The notes beneath the pieces are model-generated. The model was given only the letters and a program-made list of their open reading frames with translations. It was not told the DNA's origin and searched no databases. 56,891 bases of DNA from HGM04593 sp045592125 (GTDB lineage Bacteria; Bacteroidota; Bacteroidia; Bacteroidales; Bacteroidaceae): positions 1 through 56,891 of the forward strand of contig JAZNUE010000029.1 of NCBI GenBank assembly GCA_045592125.1. The letters run 5' to 3'. This document shows positions 7,159 through 16,184 of the stretch, piece by piece (position 1 is the first letter of the stretch; the number at the start of each line of letters is the position of its first letter). A program made the position numbers and the translations under genes.

Positions 7159-10041
7159 TCAGCGCTCAAGTTCCTTTGCAAGATAGGGTGCTGTGTGCCC
7201 TACTCCCTTAGCGGCAATCTCCTCGGGAGTGCCGGTTGCCATGACCATGCCTCCGTCGCGGCCGCCTTCGGGGCCCATGTCAATTATGTAGTCGGCCATC
7301 TTTATGACATCGAGGTTGTGCTCAATTATTATCACCGTGTTGCCCTTGTCGACAAGGCGGTTTATTACATTCATGAGCACGCGTATATCCTCAAAGTGAA
7401 GGCCTGTGGTGGGTTCGTCAAGCAGATATAGCGTTTTCCCGGTGTCGCGCTTCGACAGCTCGGTAGCAAGCTTCACTCGCTGGCTCTCGCCGCCAGAAAG
7501 GGTTGTCGACGGCTGGCCAAGCCTGATGTACCCGAGACCTACATCCTGCAGCACCTTAATCTTGTTCAGGATTACCGGCACATTCTCAAAGAACTCCACT
7601 GCCATGTTTATTGTCATGTCAAGGACGTCGGCAATGGACTTTCCCTTGTAGCGCACCTCAAGTGTCTCGCGGTTATACCGTTTTCCATGGCACACCTCGC
7701 ATGGCACAAGCACATCGGGCAGGAAATTCATCTCAAGAGTCTTGTACCCGTTTCCGCCGCACTCCTCGCAGCGTCCGCCCTTTACATTGAACGAGAAACG
7801 GCCGGCCTTGTAGCCGCGTATCTTTGCCTCGGGGAGGTCCACGAAAAGGTTACGTATATCGGAAAACACTCCTGTATATGTTGCAGGGTTAGAACGCGGC
7901 GTACGCCCGAGCGGCGACTGGTCAACATTCACCACCTTGTCAATATGCTCTATTCCCTCAATGCGTTCATAGGGCAACGGTTCGGCCAACGAGCGGTAGA
8001 AATGCCTGGCAAGTATTGGCTGAAGGGTATCGTTGACAAGCGACGACTTGCCGCCTCCCGAGACACCTGTAACACATATGAGCTTGCCTAGAGGGAACTC
8101 TACGTCGACATTCTTGAGGTTGTTTCCACATGCGCCGAAGAGCCTTATCGACTCCCCGTTTCCTTCGCGGCGCTTCTGCGGCACCTCAATCCTCTCCTCT
8201 CCGTTGAGGAAGCGTGCGGTCATTGTGTTTCCCTTGAGCATTTGGGCCGGGGTTCCGGAAAAGACCACCTCCCCACCCTTGCGGCCCGCCTTAGGACCAA
8301 GGTCAATGACATGGTCGGCGGCAAGCATTATATCACGGTCGTGCTCAACCACTATTACCGTGTTCCCGAGGTCGCGCAGGCTCTTGAGAGAATTTATAAG
8401 CCTGTGATTGTCGCGCGGATGAAGCCCGATGCTGGGCTCATCGAGGATATAAAAGACGTTCACCAGCTGCGAGCCCACTTGCGTGGCAAGGCGTATGCGC
8501 TGCCCTTCTCCGCCCGAAAGTGATACTGAGGAGCGGTTGAGCGACAGATATCCAAGGCCTACATCAAGCAGGAAGCCAATGCGCGACTGTATCTCCTTGA
8601 CAATCTCGCCAGCAATAGCGCGCTGCTTGCCGGTGAGGCGGGAACCGAGCCCTGTGAGCCATTCATGCAGGTCCACAATGTCCATTGAGGCCAGTTCATG
8701 GATATTCTTCCCGCCCAAGCGATAATGCAGGGCCTCCCTATTCAGGCGGGCGCCCTTGCACTCGGGGCACTCCTGCATGGCCGAGAACTGTTCGGCCCAG
8801 CGCAGTTCCTTGGCCGAGACGCTAGTCTCCTTCTGCTGCTGGATATATTTTACCAGACCGTCATAGGTAGATATGCTGTCGTAGAACATCTCGGACGAGC
8901 TGCTCAGTTTCAAAGGAACGGGAGAGCCATAGAGTATCTCATCAATTACCTCATCGCCAAGCTGCTCCACTGGAGTATGCAGGTCTGCGTCATAGCGGGC
9001 AAGCACAGCCTCAATCTGCTGGAATATTGACGAGCGGCGATACTTTCCCAGCGGGGCCAGGGCCCCGTCATACACCGATAGCGAACGGTCGGGGACAACC
9101 TTGTCGACATCGACCTGGCTCACCGTCCCAAGTCCCTTGCACTTGGGGCATGCGCCCTGCGGGGAGTTGAACGAGAAGTTGTGAGGGTCGGGTTCCTTGT
9201 AGGAGAGGCCTGTCACCGGGCACATGAGGCGCTTGCTGTAATAGCGTATGCTGCCTGACGGCATTTCCATTATCATCACAAGGCCGTCGCCCTGAGCCAG
9301 CGCCGTAGCAAGGCTCTGCTTGAGCCGCTTGGCATCCTTTGCGTCAACGGCGAGCTTGTCGATAACAACCTCAATATCATGGTTCTTGTAGCGCTCAAGC
9401 ATCATGCCGCGCGACATCTCGCACATCTCGCCGTCAATGCGCACGTTCAGGTACCCCTTGCGCATCATCTGCTCAAATAGTTCCTTGTAATGCCCCTTGC
9501 GACCCTTGACAAGCGGTGCAAGCATATATATGCGCTTGCCGTCATATTCACTGAGGATGAGCTCAAGAATCTGCTCTTCGGTATACTTCACCATCTTCTC
9601 GCCCGACAGATAGGAATAGGCCTCGGCTGCACGCGAGAAGAGAAGGCGCAAGTAGTCATATATCTCGGTTGTTGTGCCCACGGTTGAACGCGGGTTCTTG
9701 TTAGTGGTCTTCTGCTCTATCGATATCACTGGACTAAGGCCAGTAATCTTGTCCACGTCGGGGCGTTCCATGCCGCCAAGGAAATTGCGCGCGTAGGTAG
9801 AGAAGGTCTCAAGATAGCGGCGCTGCCCTTCGGCAAAGATTGTATCGAATGCAAGCGATGACTTGCCGCTGCCGCTAAGGCCTGTTACAACTGTGAGCGA
9901 GCCGTGCGGTATCTCCACGTCAATATCCTTGAGGTTATGCACACGGGCACCGAAAACCTCTATTTTGCCTTTCTCTTTTCCCTCTTCCACTTTAGAAATA
10001 TGTTTAAGAAACTGTATTTTTGCCAGCAGCTCATCGTGCAA
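7159..10041 (-). CDS. uvrA: UvrABC excinuclease subunit A
   Basis: This 960-residue protein is the damage-recognition ATPase of nucleotide excision repair; as a dimer it loads UvrB on distorted DNA. Both ABC halves are intact: Walker A at 54-62 (GLSGSGKSS) and a second GVSGGGKSS, two signature motifs (SLSGGEGQR and TLSGGESQR), and ILDEPSIGLH and LLDEPTTGLH. The C-terminal zinc module is complete (CEECGG, then CEVCHG). The first zinc module is not: where CxxC is expected the sequence reads CPVTG, and only the later CPKC pair remains. The gene lies 27 nt behind a T9SS cargo gene on the same strand. The start is the only Met before the N-terminal ABC core. Confidence 0.97.
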   Translation of the reverse strand: MHDELLAKIQFLKHISKVEEGKEKGKIEVFGARVHNLKDIDVEIPHGSLTVVTGLSGSGKSSLAFDTIFAEGQRRYLETFSTYARNFLGGMERPDVDKITGLSPVISIEQKTTNKNPRSTVGTTTEIYDYLRLLFSRAAEAYSYLSGEKMVKYTEEQILELILSEYDGKRIYMLAPLVKGRKGHYKELFEQMMRKGYLNVRIDGEMCEMSRGMMLERYKNHDIEVVIDKLAVDAKDAKRLKQSLATALAQGDGLVMIMEMPSGSIRYYSKRLMCPVTGLSYKEPDPHNFSFNSPQGACPKCKGLGTVSQVDVDKVVPDRSLSVYDGALAPLGKYRRSSIFQQIEAVLARYDADLHTPVEQLGDEVIDEILYGSPVPLKLSSSSEMFYDSISTYDGLVKYIQQQKETSVSAKELRWAEQFSAMQECPECKGARLNREALHYRLGGKNIHELASMDIVDLHEWLTGLGSRLTGKQRAIAGEIVKEIQSRIGFLLDVGLGYLSLNRSSVSLSGGEGQRIRLATQVGSQLVNVFYILDEPSIGLHPRDNHRLINSLKSLRDLGNTVIVVEHDRDIMLAADHVIDLGPKAGRKGGEVVFSGTPAQMLKGNTMTARFLNGEERIEVPQKRREGNGESIRLFGACGNNLKNVDVEFPLGKLICVTGVSGGGKSSLVNDTLQPILARHFYRSLAEPLPYERIEGIEHIDKVVNVDQSPLGRTPRSNPATYTGVFSDIRNLFVDLPEAKIRGYKAGRFSFNVKGGRCEECGGNGYKTLEMNFLPDVLVPCEVCHGKRYNRETLEVRYKGKSIADVLDMTINMAVEFFENVPVILNKIKVLQDVGLGYIRLGQPSTTLSGGESQRVKLATELSKRDTGKTLYLLDEPTTGLHFEDIRVLMNVINRLVDKGNTVIIIEHNLDVIKMADYIIDMGPEGGRDGGMVMATGTPEEIAAKGVGHTAPYLAKELER

Positions 10042-10068
10042 GGCCTCTATCCTAACCTGCTTATGCGG

Positions 10069-10797
10069 CTAAGGCGCTGCTGTCTCCTCGGTATATCCGC
10101 GCAGCAGGTTCACGTCACGGCGTATCTCGTACTTTATGCCGTCGGCCCCCACTGCATTGATAACAGCGAAATAGACACCTGGTTTCACATCCTTTCCCTT
10201 GTAGGTACCGTCCCAGCCGCAATCCTCGCACCCAATCTGGTCAATGCCCCATGAATAGAGCTGCTGCCCCCAGCGGTTATATATAGCACCGCTAAAGGAA
10301 ACTATAGACTTGACATTATAGACATTATAGTAGTCATTTATGCCGTCGCCGTTAGGCGAGAAGGCATTGGGCGCCTCGAGCGAGGATTCAGAGAGCACAA
10401 TGCGGAATGGTTCAAGGTCCTCGGTCCCGAACTCCCATATCTCCTCGCTATCGTTCCTGCTGGTATATACAATCCTCGGCTGGATGATTGTCGCCCCGCT
10501 CTCACGGATTTCAATCTCCACGTCCAGGTCGTGGCGTACAAGGTAGGGCTCGTCCTCACCCTCCCTCATGAACTCCCACGAGCAGAAAAGAGAGTACCCT
10601 TCAACCTCCTCGGCATTGGCAAAGAGCCTGATGGTTACTGGCGCTTCGCCCGAGAACTCCCCGCCTGCGTCAAGCGTAACGGCCTCGCCTTTGGAGCCAA
10701 TGGCCTCGGCATAAGGTTCTGGGGCCTCAATATATGTCTGTGCCGGCAAGCAGAGCGCCGTAAGCACAAAGAGAAACAGGAAAATATATCGCTTCAT
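10069..10797 (-). CDS. Secreted protein with type B T9SS sorting domain
   Basis: This 242-residue protein has a Sec signal (residues 1-19, LCLPAQ) and about 125 residues of beta-rich sequence with no family I recognise. A C-terminal domain of about 90 residues starts EAPNAFSPNGDGINDYY and contains IYNRWGQQLYSW and DVKPGVYFAVI. That is the gliding-motility-associated (CHU_C type) domain that targets cargo to the type IX secretion system. It is short for such cargo, most of which are large adhesins. It is directly upstream of uvrA, and probably cotranscribed with it from the box at 10875-10882. The secretion machinery itself is not in the window. Confidence 0.85.
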   Translation of the reverse strand: MKRYIFLFLFVLTALCLPAQTYIEAPEPYAEAIGSKGEAVTLDAGGEFSGEAPVTIRLFANAEEVEGYSLFCSWEFMREGEDEPYLVRHDLDVEIEIRESGATIIQPRIVYTSRNDSEEIWEFGTEDLEPFRIVLSESSLEAPNAFSPNGDGINDYYNVYNVKSIVSFSGAIYNRWGQQLYSWGIDQIGCEDCGWDGTYKGKDVKPGVYFAVINAVGADGIKYEIRRDVNLLRGYTEETAAP

Positions 10798-10874
10798 ACA
10801 ACGTAAGGTTCACATTCATACTAACGCAAAAGAAGGCAGCAAAGTATGCTGCAGGCCTGTTTTGCAACAAAAGG

Positions 10875-10882
10875 CAAAAATA
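10875..10882 (-). promoter_or_regulatory. Promoter -7 box for the T9SS cargo-uvrA unit
   Basis: TATTTTTG on the minus strand fits TAnnTTTG and leaves a leader of about 70 nt. No clear -33 box is seen. Confidence 0.55.
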
Positions 10883-11007
10883 GCAAATATGCCCGAAAAA
10901 AGAGCAAGAGAAGCAGACTTTTAATTTACGGCAGCCGATATTTTAGTTGTTTGGGATACACAGTGCCTGAGACAATGCCCGACGCGTGTATTTTTAGCGG
11001 CAATGTC

Positions 11008-11038
11008 TTCGCATAATCACAATTTAGTTGTATCTTCG
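11008..11038 (+). promoter_or_regulatory. Promoter of the LysM/receptor gene
   Basis: TTCG at 11008-11011 and TATCTTCG at 11031-11038 are 19 nt apart, a common variant of the Bacteroidetes promoter. The ATG follows about 50 nt later. Confidence 0.65.
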
Positions 11039-11087
11039 CGTAGATTTGCGGCAGTGTGCCGCAACAGGAAGAAACAGAACCCAAATC

Positions 11088-12986
11088 ATGAAAAAGCACA
11101 TACAGCTATTCGCATTCATATTCATGCTGCTTTCGGCAGCAACGTCAGCCGCACAGGAAAACGGTTACATAACACATACAGTAAAGCGCGGGCAGACACT
11201 GTTCTCAATCTCAAAGATGTATGACACTACTGTTGAGGCCATCATAAAGCACAATCCCGAAAGCGCCCGGTCGCTATCTACAGGGCAGGAACTGAGAATA
11301 CCTAAGGGAGAAAATGCTGCTAGCGGCGATGGCGATGTGTGGCGCGACGGCAGGCTCTACCACACTATCCGCAGCAAGGAGACGCTTTTCAGCCTTGGGA
11401 AAAGGTACGGAGTGACCCCCGACGAGATATGCGCCGCTAATCCAGGAGTGTCAATAAACAGTTTCCCTGTGGGCAAGGAGATTGTCATCCCGCAGAAAGG
11501 CGGGGCAAAGAAGGAAAGTCCGTCGTTCAGGCTCACTCCTGTAGAAAAGGAGAAGAAAGAACCGTCGTTCAGGCTGGCTCCCGTTGAAGACGGAGAAAAC
11601 CTGGAAATTGCAGGCACACATAAGGTCAAGCGCCGCGAGACAATTGAGAAGATATGCAAGAAGTACGGAGTGAGCGTTGAGGACTTCCTTGAAGTGAACC
11701 CGCAGCTAAAGGGCAAGAAAGTGAAGAGAAAGATGATTGTAAACATCCCTGCCAAGAGAACTGCACCCAAGAAAGAGGAACCTGCGCCTAAGGAAGAAAG
11801 GCCTATTGCTACAGATGTAACCCCTGCAAGGCCAGAGAAGCGCGATGATGGCGTCACCAGGATTGCCATAGTGCTGCCTTTCCTGCTCGACAGGTTCGCG
11901 CCCGACGAGCAAGGCCGCATGGTTGAGTTCTACCAGGGAGTGCTCATGGCAGCAGAGAGGCTCAAGAGAGAGAACCACTCATTCGAGATAAACACTTTTG
12001 ACTCCGGGTTCAAGGACAAGAGCCTTGACAGCCTCATTGGAAGCGGGGCACTTGACAACATGGACCTGATTATTGGAGCATACTACCCTAACCACAACAA
12101 GCAGCTGGGCAGGTTTGCGGCTGAAAAGGAGATTCCGCTTGTAGTGCCGTTCTCAAACAGGCAGGACGAGCTCTACAGCAATCCTTATGTATTCTTTGTG
12201 AATACACTCCAGTCGTCAATCATACCCGATGTAACCAGCAGTTTCATACGCACGTTCCCCGACGCGAATGTCATCTTTGTCGAGGACACTGTCAAAAGCA
12301 ACAAGGGCGCTTTCATCAAGGACCTTACAGCAGGGCTTGCCGGCAATGGCATTCCTTACACAAGAGTAAGCATGGAAGAGATTGCCTATGATGACAATGA
12401 AGAGAGCAATGAGGAGGAAGAGCCAAGGTTCATCGCCTCCCTAAGGTCGCTGGCAGCAGACAGTGCAAGACTGAACATCATAGTACCCACATCATCATCA
12501 AAGGAGACCCTGAACAGGATACTGCCCTCGCTTGTCATGGCGAACGCAATTGACACAGCGCTCATGAACCGTTACCGCCTGTTCGGATATCCCGAGTGGC
12601 AGATATTTGCGCAGCAGACACGCGAGCAGATGTACGAGGCTGACACATACTTCTACGCCACATTCTTCAGCCACTTCTCACTGCCTGAGGCCGCGAAGTT
12701 CCAGAACGATTTCATACGCTGGTACAACTGCGACCTTCAGAAGATGTACCCCCGCTACGGCATGCTCGGATATGACATTGCCTACTATTTCATACTGGCC
12801 GCAAGCCTCTATGGCAATGAAATGACGGAAAAGATAGGCATGCTTGACCACAGGCCGATACAGACTGGATTCAAGTTCGAGAGAACAAAAGAGAATGGCG
12901 CAATGATGAACAAGAAACTATACTTAATCCATTACACACGCGACTTCACTATTGAAAAGATAGACCTTGACAAATGCGAAGAGTAA
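11088..12986 (+). CDS. Triple-LysM protein with periplasmic-binding-protein fold
   Basis: This 632-residue exported protein (signal about 1-22, TSAAQ) has three LysM repeats at about 29-72, 91-135 and 178-221, which should bind peptidoglycan. A Lys/Glu/Pro linker with a duplicated PSFRLxPVE phrase and one domain of about 360 residues follow. That domain starts TRIAIVLPFLLDRF and resembles type I periplasmic binding proteins of branched amino acid transporters. No transporter genes follow, so it more likely senses or scaffolds at the cell wall than feeds an ABC importer. The ATG at 11088 is chosen: an earlier in-frame ATG at 11028 lies inside the promoter. It overlaps the next gene by 13 nt, suggesting coupled translation. 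Confidence 0.85.
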   Translation: MKKHIQLFAFIFMLLSAATSAAQENGYITHTVKRGQTLFSISKMYDTTVEAIIKHNPESARSLSTGQELRIPKGENAASGDGDVWRDGRLYHTIRSKETLFSLGKRYGVTPDEICAANPGVSINSFPVGKEIVIPQKGGAKKESPSFRLTPVEKEKKEPSFRLAPVEDGENLEIAGTHKVKRRETIEKICKKYGVSVEDFLEVNPQLKGKKVKRKMIVNIPAKRTAPKKEEPAPKEERPIATDVTPARPEKRDDGVTRIAIVLPFLLDRFAPDEQGRMVEFYQGVLMAAERLKRENHSFEINTFDSGFKDKSLDSLIGSGALDNMDLIIGAYYPNHNKQLGRFAAEKEIPLVVPFSNRQDELYSNPYVFFVNTLQSSIIPDVTSSFIRTFPDANVIFVEDTVKSNKGAFIKDLTAGLAGNGIPYTRVSMEEIAYDDNEESNEEEEPRFIASLRSLAADSARLNIIVPTSSSKETLNRILPSLVMANAIDTALMNRYRLFGYPEWQIFAQQTREQMYEADTYFYATFFSHFSLPEAAKFQNDFIRWYNCDLQKMYPRYGMLGYDIAYYFILAASLYGNEMTEKIGMLDHRPIQTGFKFERTKENGAMMNKKLYLIHYTRDFTIEKIDLDKCEE

Positions 12987-13657
12987 CATTAATAGTATCG
13001 CTGCTGCTTGCCCTTGCAGCATGGGGGCAGGTCGAGGAACCGCGCAGCAGGCTGGAGATTGGCGCTGCTGGCGGTTACACCCTCAGCAAGATTGACCTGC
13101 GCCCTTCTGTACGCCAGAACATGCTCGGAGGCTATGGAGGAGGAATAAGCATGCGCTACACCAGCGAGAAGTACTTCAGCATGATATGCGCTGCCCAGCT
13201 CGAGGTGAACTATGCGCAAAGAGGCTGGGAGGAAGATTTTGACGATACTTCGGGCAACCTCTACAGCCGCAGCCTCAGCTATATCGAGATACCGTTCTTC
13301 GCCCACCTTGCATGGGGCAAGGAAGAGAAAGGGTTCCAGTTCTTCGTCAACCTTGGTCCACAGTTCGGTTTCTTCCTTGGCGGCACAGAAGAATACGCAG
13401 GCGAATGGAAACCTGAAGAACGCCCCGTATCAATAATGCCTGTATACGGCAAGAAGGTGCAGAACTCGTTTGACTACGGCATTGCAGGCGGCCTTGGAAT
13501 TGAGTGGAAGACAAAGGCCGGCAACTTCATTCTTGAAGGAAGGTACTATTACGGTCTTGCCGATATATTCCATAACTCAAAGACCGACCCGTTCGGACGC
13601 TCGGCCAACCAGACAATCTACGCAAGGCTGGGTTACTCGGTAACCATATTCAAATAG
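12974..13657 (+). CDS. Outer-membrane beta-barrel protein (PorT-like fold)
   Basis: This 227-residue protein has a short signal peptide (LLLALAAWGQ). The mature start RLEIGAAGGYTLSKIDL is characteristic of the OMP_b-brl_2/PorT-like group. Alternating amphipathic strands continue to the terminal LGYSVTIFK. Such proteins form eight-stranded barrels, and many are named PorT without a proven secretion role. Its ATG lies inside the end of the LysM gene, so the two are translated together and probably work together between wall and outer membrane. Confidence 0.82.
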   Translation: MRRVTLIVSLLLALAAWGQVEEPRSRLEIGAAGGYTLSKIDLRPSVRQNMLGGYGGGISMRYTSEKYFSMICAAQLEVNYAQRGWEEDFDDTSGNLYSRSLSYIEIPFFAHLAWGKEEKGFQFFVNLGPQFGFFLGGTEEYAGEWKPEERPVSIMPVYGKKVQNSFDYGIAGGLGIEWKTKAGNFILEGRYYYGLADIFHNSKTDPFGRSANQTIYARLGYSVTIFK

Positions 13658-13699
13658 CAAACAGGACGATGTCGCCTACATCGTCCTGTTTGCTATTTG
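13651..13699. terminator. 22-bp perfect hairpin across the stop codon
   Basis: CAAATAGCAAACAGGACGAT.. at 13651-13672 is the exact reverse complement of 13678-13699, with a 5-nt loop. The barrel gene's TAG stop lies inside the left arm. No U-tract follows, so simple intrinsic termination is not assured. It also lies between converging genes. Confidence 0.7.
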
Positions 13700-13786
13700 A
13701 AGTACCGGAAGGCTTACCTTTCCGCTTTGGCAGCACTTGCTCCAACCGCTGCAAGTGCTGCCTAAACTTCGCCTACGGCTCAGCTT

Positions 13787-14923
13787 TCACCTTTCCTTGT
13801 ACATCTCGTCGTAATACTTCTCGTACTCACCGCTAGTGATGTTGTCCATCCACTCCTGGTTATCAAGGTACCAGCGCACTGTCTTCTCAATACCCTCCTC
13901 GAACTGCAGGCTTGGTTCCCAGCCTAGTTCCTTCTGCAGCTTGGTGGAGTCGATAGCATAGCGCAAGTCGTGGCCGGCACGGTCAGTGACATATGTTATA
14001 AGGTCTAGCGACGCGCCCTCAGGATTGCCCAGCAAGCGGTCAACGGTCTTTATGATTACCTTTATGATGTCAATGTTCTTCCACTCGTTGAAACCGCCTA
14101 TGTTGTATGTATCGGCAACCTTTCCATCGTGGAAGATTACGTCAATGGCACGCGCATGGTCAACTACATACAGCCAGTCACGCACATTCTCGCCCTTGCC
14201 ATATACAGGCAGCGGTTTGCGGTGGCGTATATTGTTTATAAACAGCGGGATAAGTTTCTCGGGAAACTGGTACGGGCCATAGTTATTTGAGCAGTTGGTC
14301 ACTATTGTAGGCATGCCGTATGTATCGTGGAATGCACGTACGAAATGGTCGCTGCTTGCCTTAGAGGCAGAATAGGGACTGTGTGGATTGTACTTTGTCG
14401 TTTCGTAGAAGAAGTCCTTGCCGTATGCCAAGTGATGCTCGCCCGATGAGGCAGTAGTAGTGAAAGGAGGCTCTATGCCCTCGGGATGGCTCAGTTCAAG
14501 CGCACCATAGACCTCATCGGTTGAGATATGATAGAATCGCTTGCCCTCATACCTCTCGGGCAGCGACTCCCAGTAGAGCCTTGCTGCCTGCAGCAGCGAC
14601 AAGGTGCCCATCACGTTTGTACGTGCAAAAGTGAACGGGTCCTTGATTGAGCGGTCCACATGGCTCTCAGCAGCAAGGTGAATGATACCGTCTACGTTAT
14701 TCTTGGCCATAAGCCTGCACATTGTATCAAAGTCACAGATATCAGCCTTCACGAATGTATAGTTAGGCATGTCCTCAATATCCTTAAGGTTGGCAAGGTT
14801 GCCTGCATAGGTCAGCTTGTCTACATTGATGATATGATACTCGGGATATTTGTTCACAAACAGCCTTACGACATGCGAGCCAATGAATCCGGCACCGCCG
14901 GTAATTATTATACTACGTTTCAT
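13787..14923 (-). CDS. rfbB: dTDP-glucose 4,6-dehydratase
   Basis: This 378-residue short-chain dehydratase converts dTDP-glucose to dTDP-4-keto-6-deoxyglucose in dTDP-rhamnose and related sugar synthesis. The NAD-binding loop GGAGFIG is at 9-15, the catalytic TDE triplet at 135-137 (ISTDEVYG), and Tyr184 and Lys188 make the YxxxK pair in PYSASK. It is slightly longer than typical enzymes (~350). No rfbA, rfbC or rfbD lies next to it. It follows an ABC permease by 25 nt on the same strand, an unusual neighbourhood that may just be shared transcription. Confidence 0.96.
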   Translation of the reverse strand: MKRSIIITGGAGFIGSHVVRLFVNKYPEYHIINVDKLTYAGNLANLKDIEDMPNYTFVKADICDFDTMCRLMAKNNVDGIIHLAAESHVDRSIKDPFTFARTNVMGTLSLLQAARLYWESLPERYEGKRFYHISTDEVYGALELSHPEGIEPPFTTTASSGEHHLAYGKDFFYETTKYNPHSPYSASKASSDHFVRAFHDTYGMPTIVTNCSNNYGPYQFPEKLIPLFINNIRHRKPLPVYGKGENVRDWLYVVDHARAIDVIFHDGKVADTYNIGGFNEWKNIDIIKVIIKTVDRLLGNPEGASLDLITYVTDRAGHDLRYAIDSTKLQKELGWEPSLQFEEGIEKTVRWYLDNQEWMDNITSGEYEKYYDEMYKER

Positions 14924-14948
14924 AACTGTATTATATTATATTCTCTTT

Positions 14949-16172
14949 TTAACTAAATCTGCAAATCCTGTTGACTCTACGGCAGACAACAGTCCCATGG
15001 AAGATAACAAACAGCACAGCCATTATGGCAGCGATTGCCCACACGCTCCACAGCGGCAGCGGAACAAGACCTGGCGACATGCTGGATATGAACCCAGAGA
15101 AGCGGGGATATGCTACAGCCGTAAGCAATGCCGCCGACATCCACACTGCGATATCTAATGCCGCGACAGAGAGCAGATAGGCCGAAGCGGCCTGAGGCGC
15201 TGAATAGCCCATTGAATAGAGATTGGCAATCTTCTCCTTGTTCTTCTCGATAAGCAGCAGCATGCTTATAGCAAGCATAAAGAAGGCAAGAAGCGAGAAG
15301 AGCGCTCCAATGCCAATGACAGCGAACAGCACTCCATATACTATGGCCTGCAGTCGCACATGCGAAGAATCGCCCTCAACTATATACCCTTTTGCACTAA
15401 GGAAATCAAGCAACGGGGTGTTGCCGTCCTTGGCACTGGTCTTGAGTATGAGCCTCGACACATCGGCCTTCTCCCCAGGAGCATACCTTTCATTCGCGGC
15501 CTGCATAAAGTCCCAAGGCACCAGTATTGTATTTATCCTGTCGGTGAGGCCGCATACACGTGCCTCATAGGAGACACGCCCGTTAGGGGTGCTGAAATAA
15601 AGTGTAAGCGGAAAGCTATTTAGCAGGTCCTCGCTTATCTGCGGCATGCCGTTAGATGTAGCAAAACCAAAGTTATAGAGATTTATATAGTTCCTGGGCA
15701 ATATTATAGGTATTACCTTATCATCTACTGCAGCACTCCAGCTGCCGCCAGTATCGCCTATCGCACTGTACTCCCCTACTATGAACTCATCGGGGACAGC
15801 CTCAAGGAATATGTCTGTCGACATCCTTGACTTGCCAAGCGTAATTGCGGCCCTTATCTCGAACTGTGCCGAGACAAACCCTCCTGTGGCGGACACTTGA
15901 GGGTGTTCCCTTATCTCCTCGATATCGCGCCTGCTGAACTTCGTGCTCATGCCAAGCATGCTGCCAATTGTCTGCGCTGTCGTAACGGGCTTGGTTATAA
16001 CAACAGTGCCTGAAGAAAGCACACTTTCCCCTTCACTTGCAAAGGAGGTGAAATCCCTGTAGCCCTGGATACCCGAAAGCACAATGAACCCGCCAAGCAG
16101 ATTAACCAGGAAGAACCCGATAGCCTGCGCTGGACTGACATTCTTACTTAACAGCCTTAGCAATAGTCTCAT
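14949..16172 (-). CDS. FtsX/MacB-type ABC transporter permease
   Basis: This 407-residue protein has one N-terminal membrane helix (about 17-37), a long extracytoplasmic part of about 220 residues and three C-terminal helices (about 265-295, 315-340, 365-390). IEKNKEKIANLYSMGYS, the typical coupling helix of the FtsX-like family, lies in between. Such permeases do not import solutes. They move lipids or lipoproteins, or transmit force across the membrane. It starts 12 nt after the ATPase gene, which is its obvious partner. The substrate is unknown. Confidence 0.85.
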   Translation of the reverse strand: MRLLLRLLSKNVSPAQAIGFFLVNLLGGFIVLSGIQGYRDFTSFASEGESVLSSGTVVITKPVTTAQTIGSMLGMSTKFSRRDIEEIREHPQVSATGGFVSAQFEIRAAITLGKSRMSTDIFLEAVPDEFIVGEYSAIGDTGGSWSAAVDDKVIPIILPRNYINLYNFGFATSNGMPQISEDLLNSFPLTLYFSTPNGRVSYEARVCGLTDRINTILVPWDFMQAANERYAPGEKADVSRLILKTSAKDGNTPLLDFLSAKGYIVEGDSSHVRLQAIVYGVLFAVIGIGALFSLLAFFMLAISMLLLIEKNKEKIANLYSMGYSAPQAASAYLLSVAALDIAVWMSAALLTAVAYPRFSGFISSMSPGLVPLPLWSVWAIAAIMAVLFVIFHGTVVCRRVNRICRFS

Positions 16173-16184
16173 ATTCCGCTCCTT

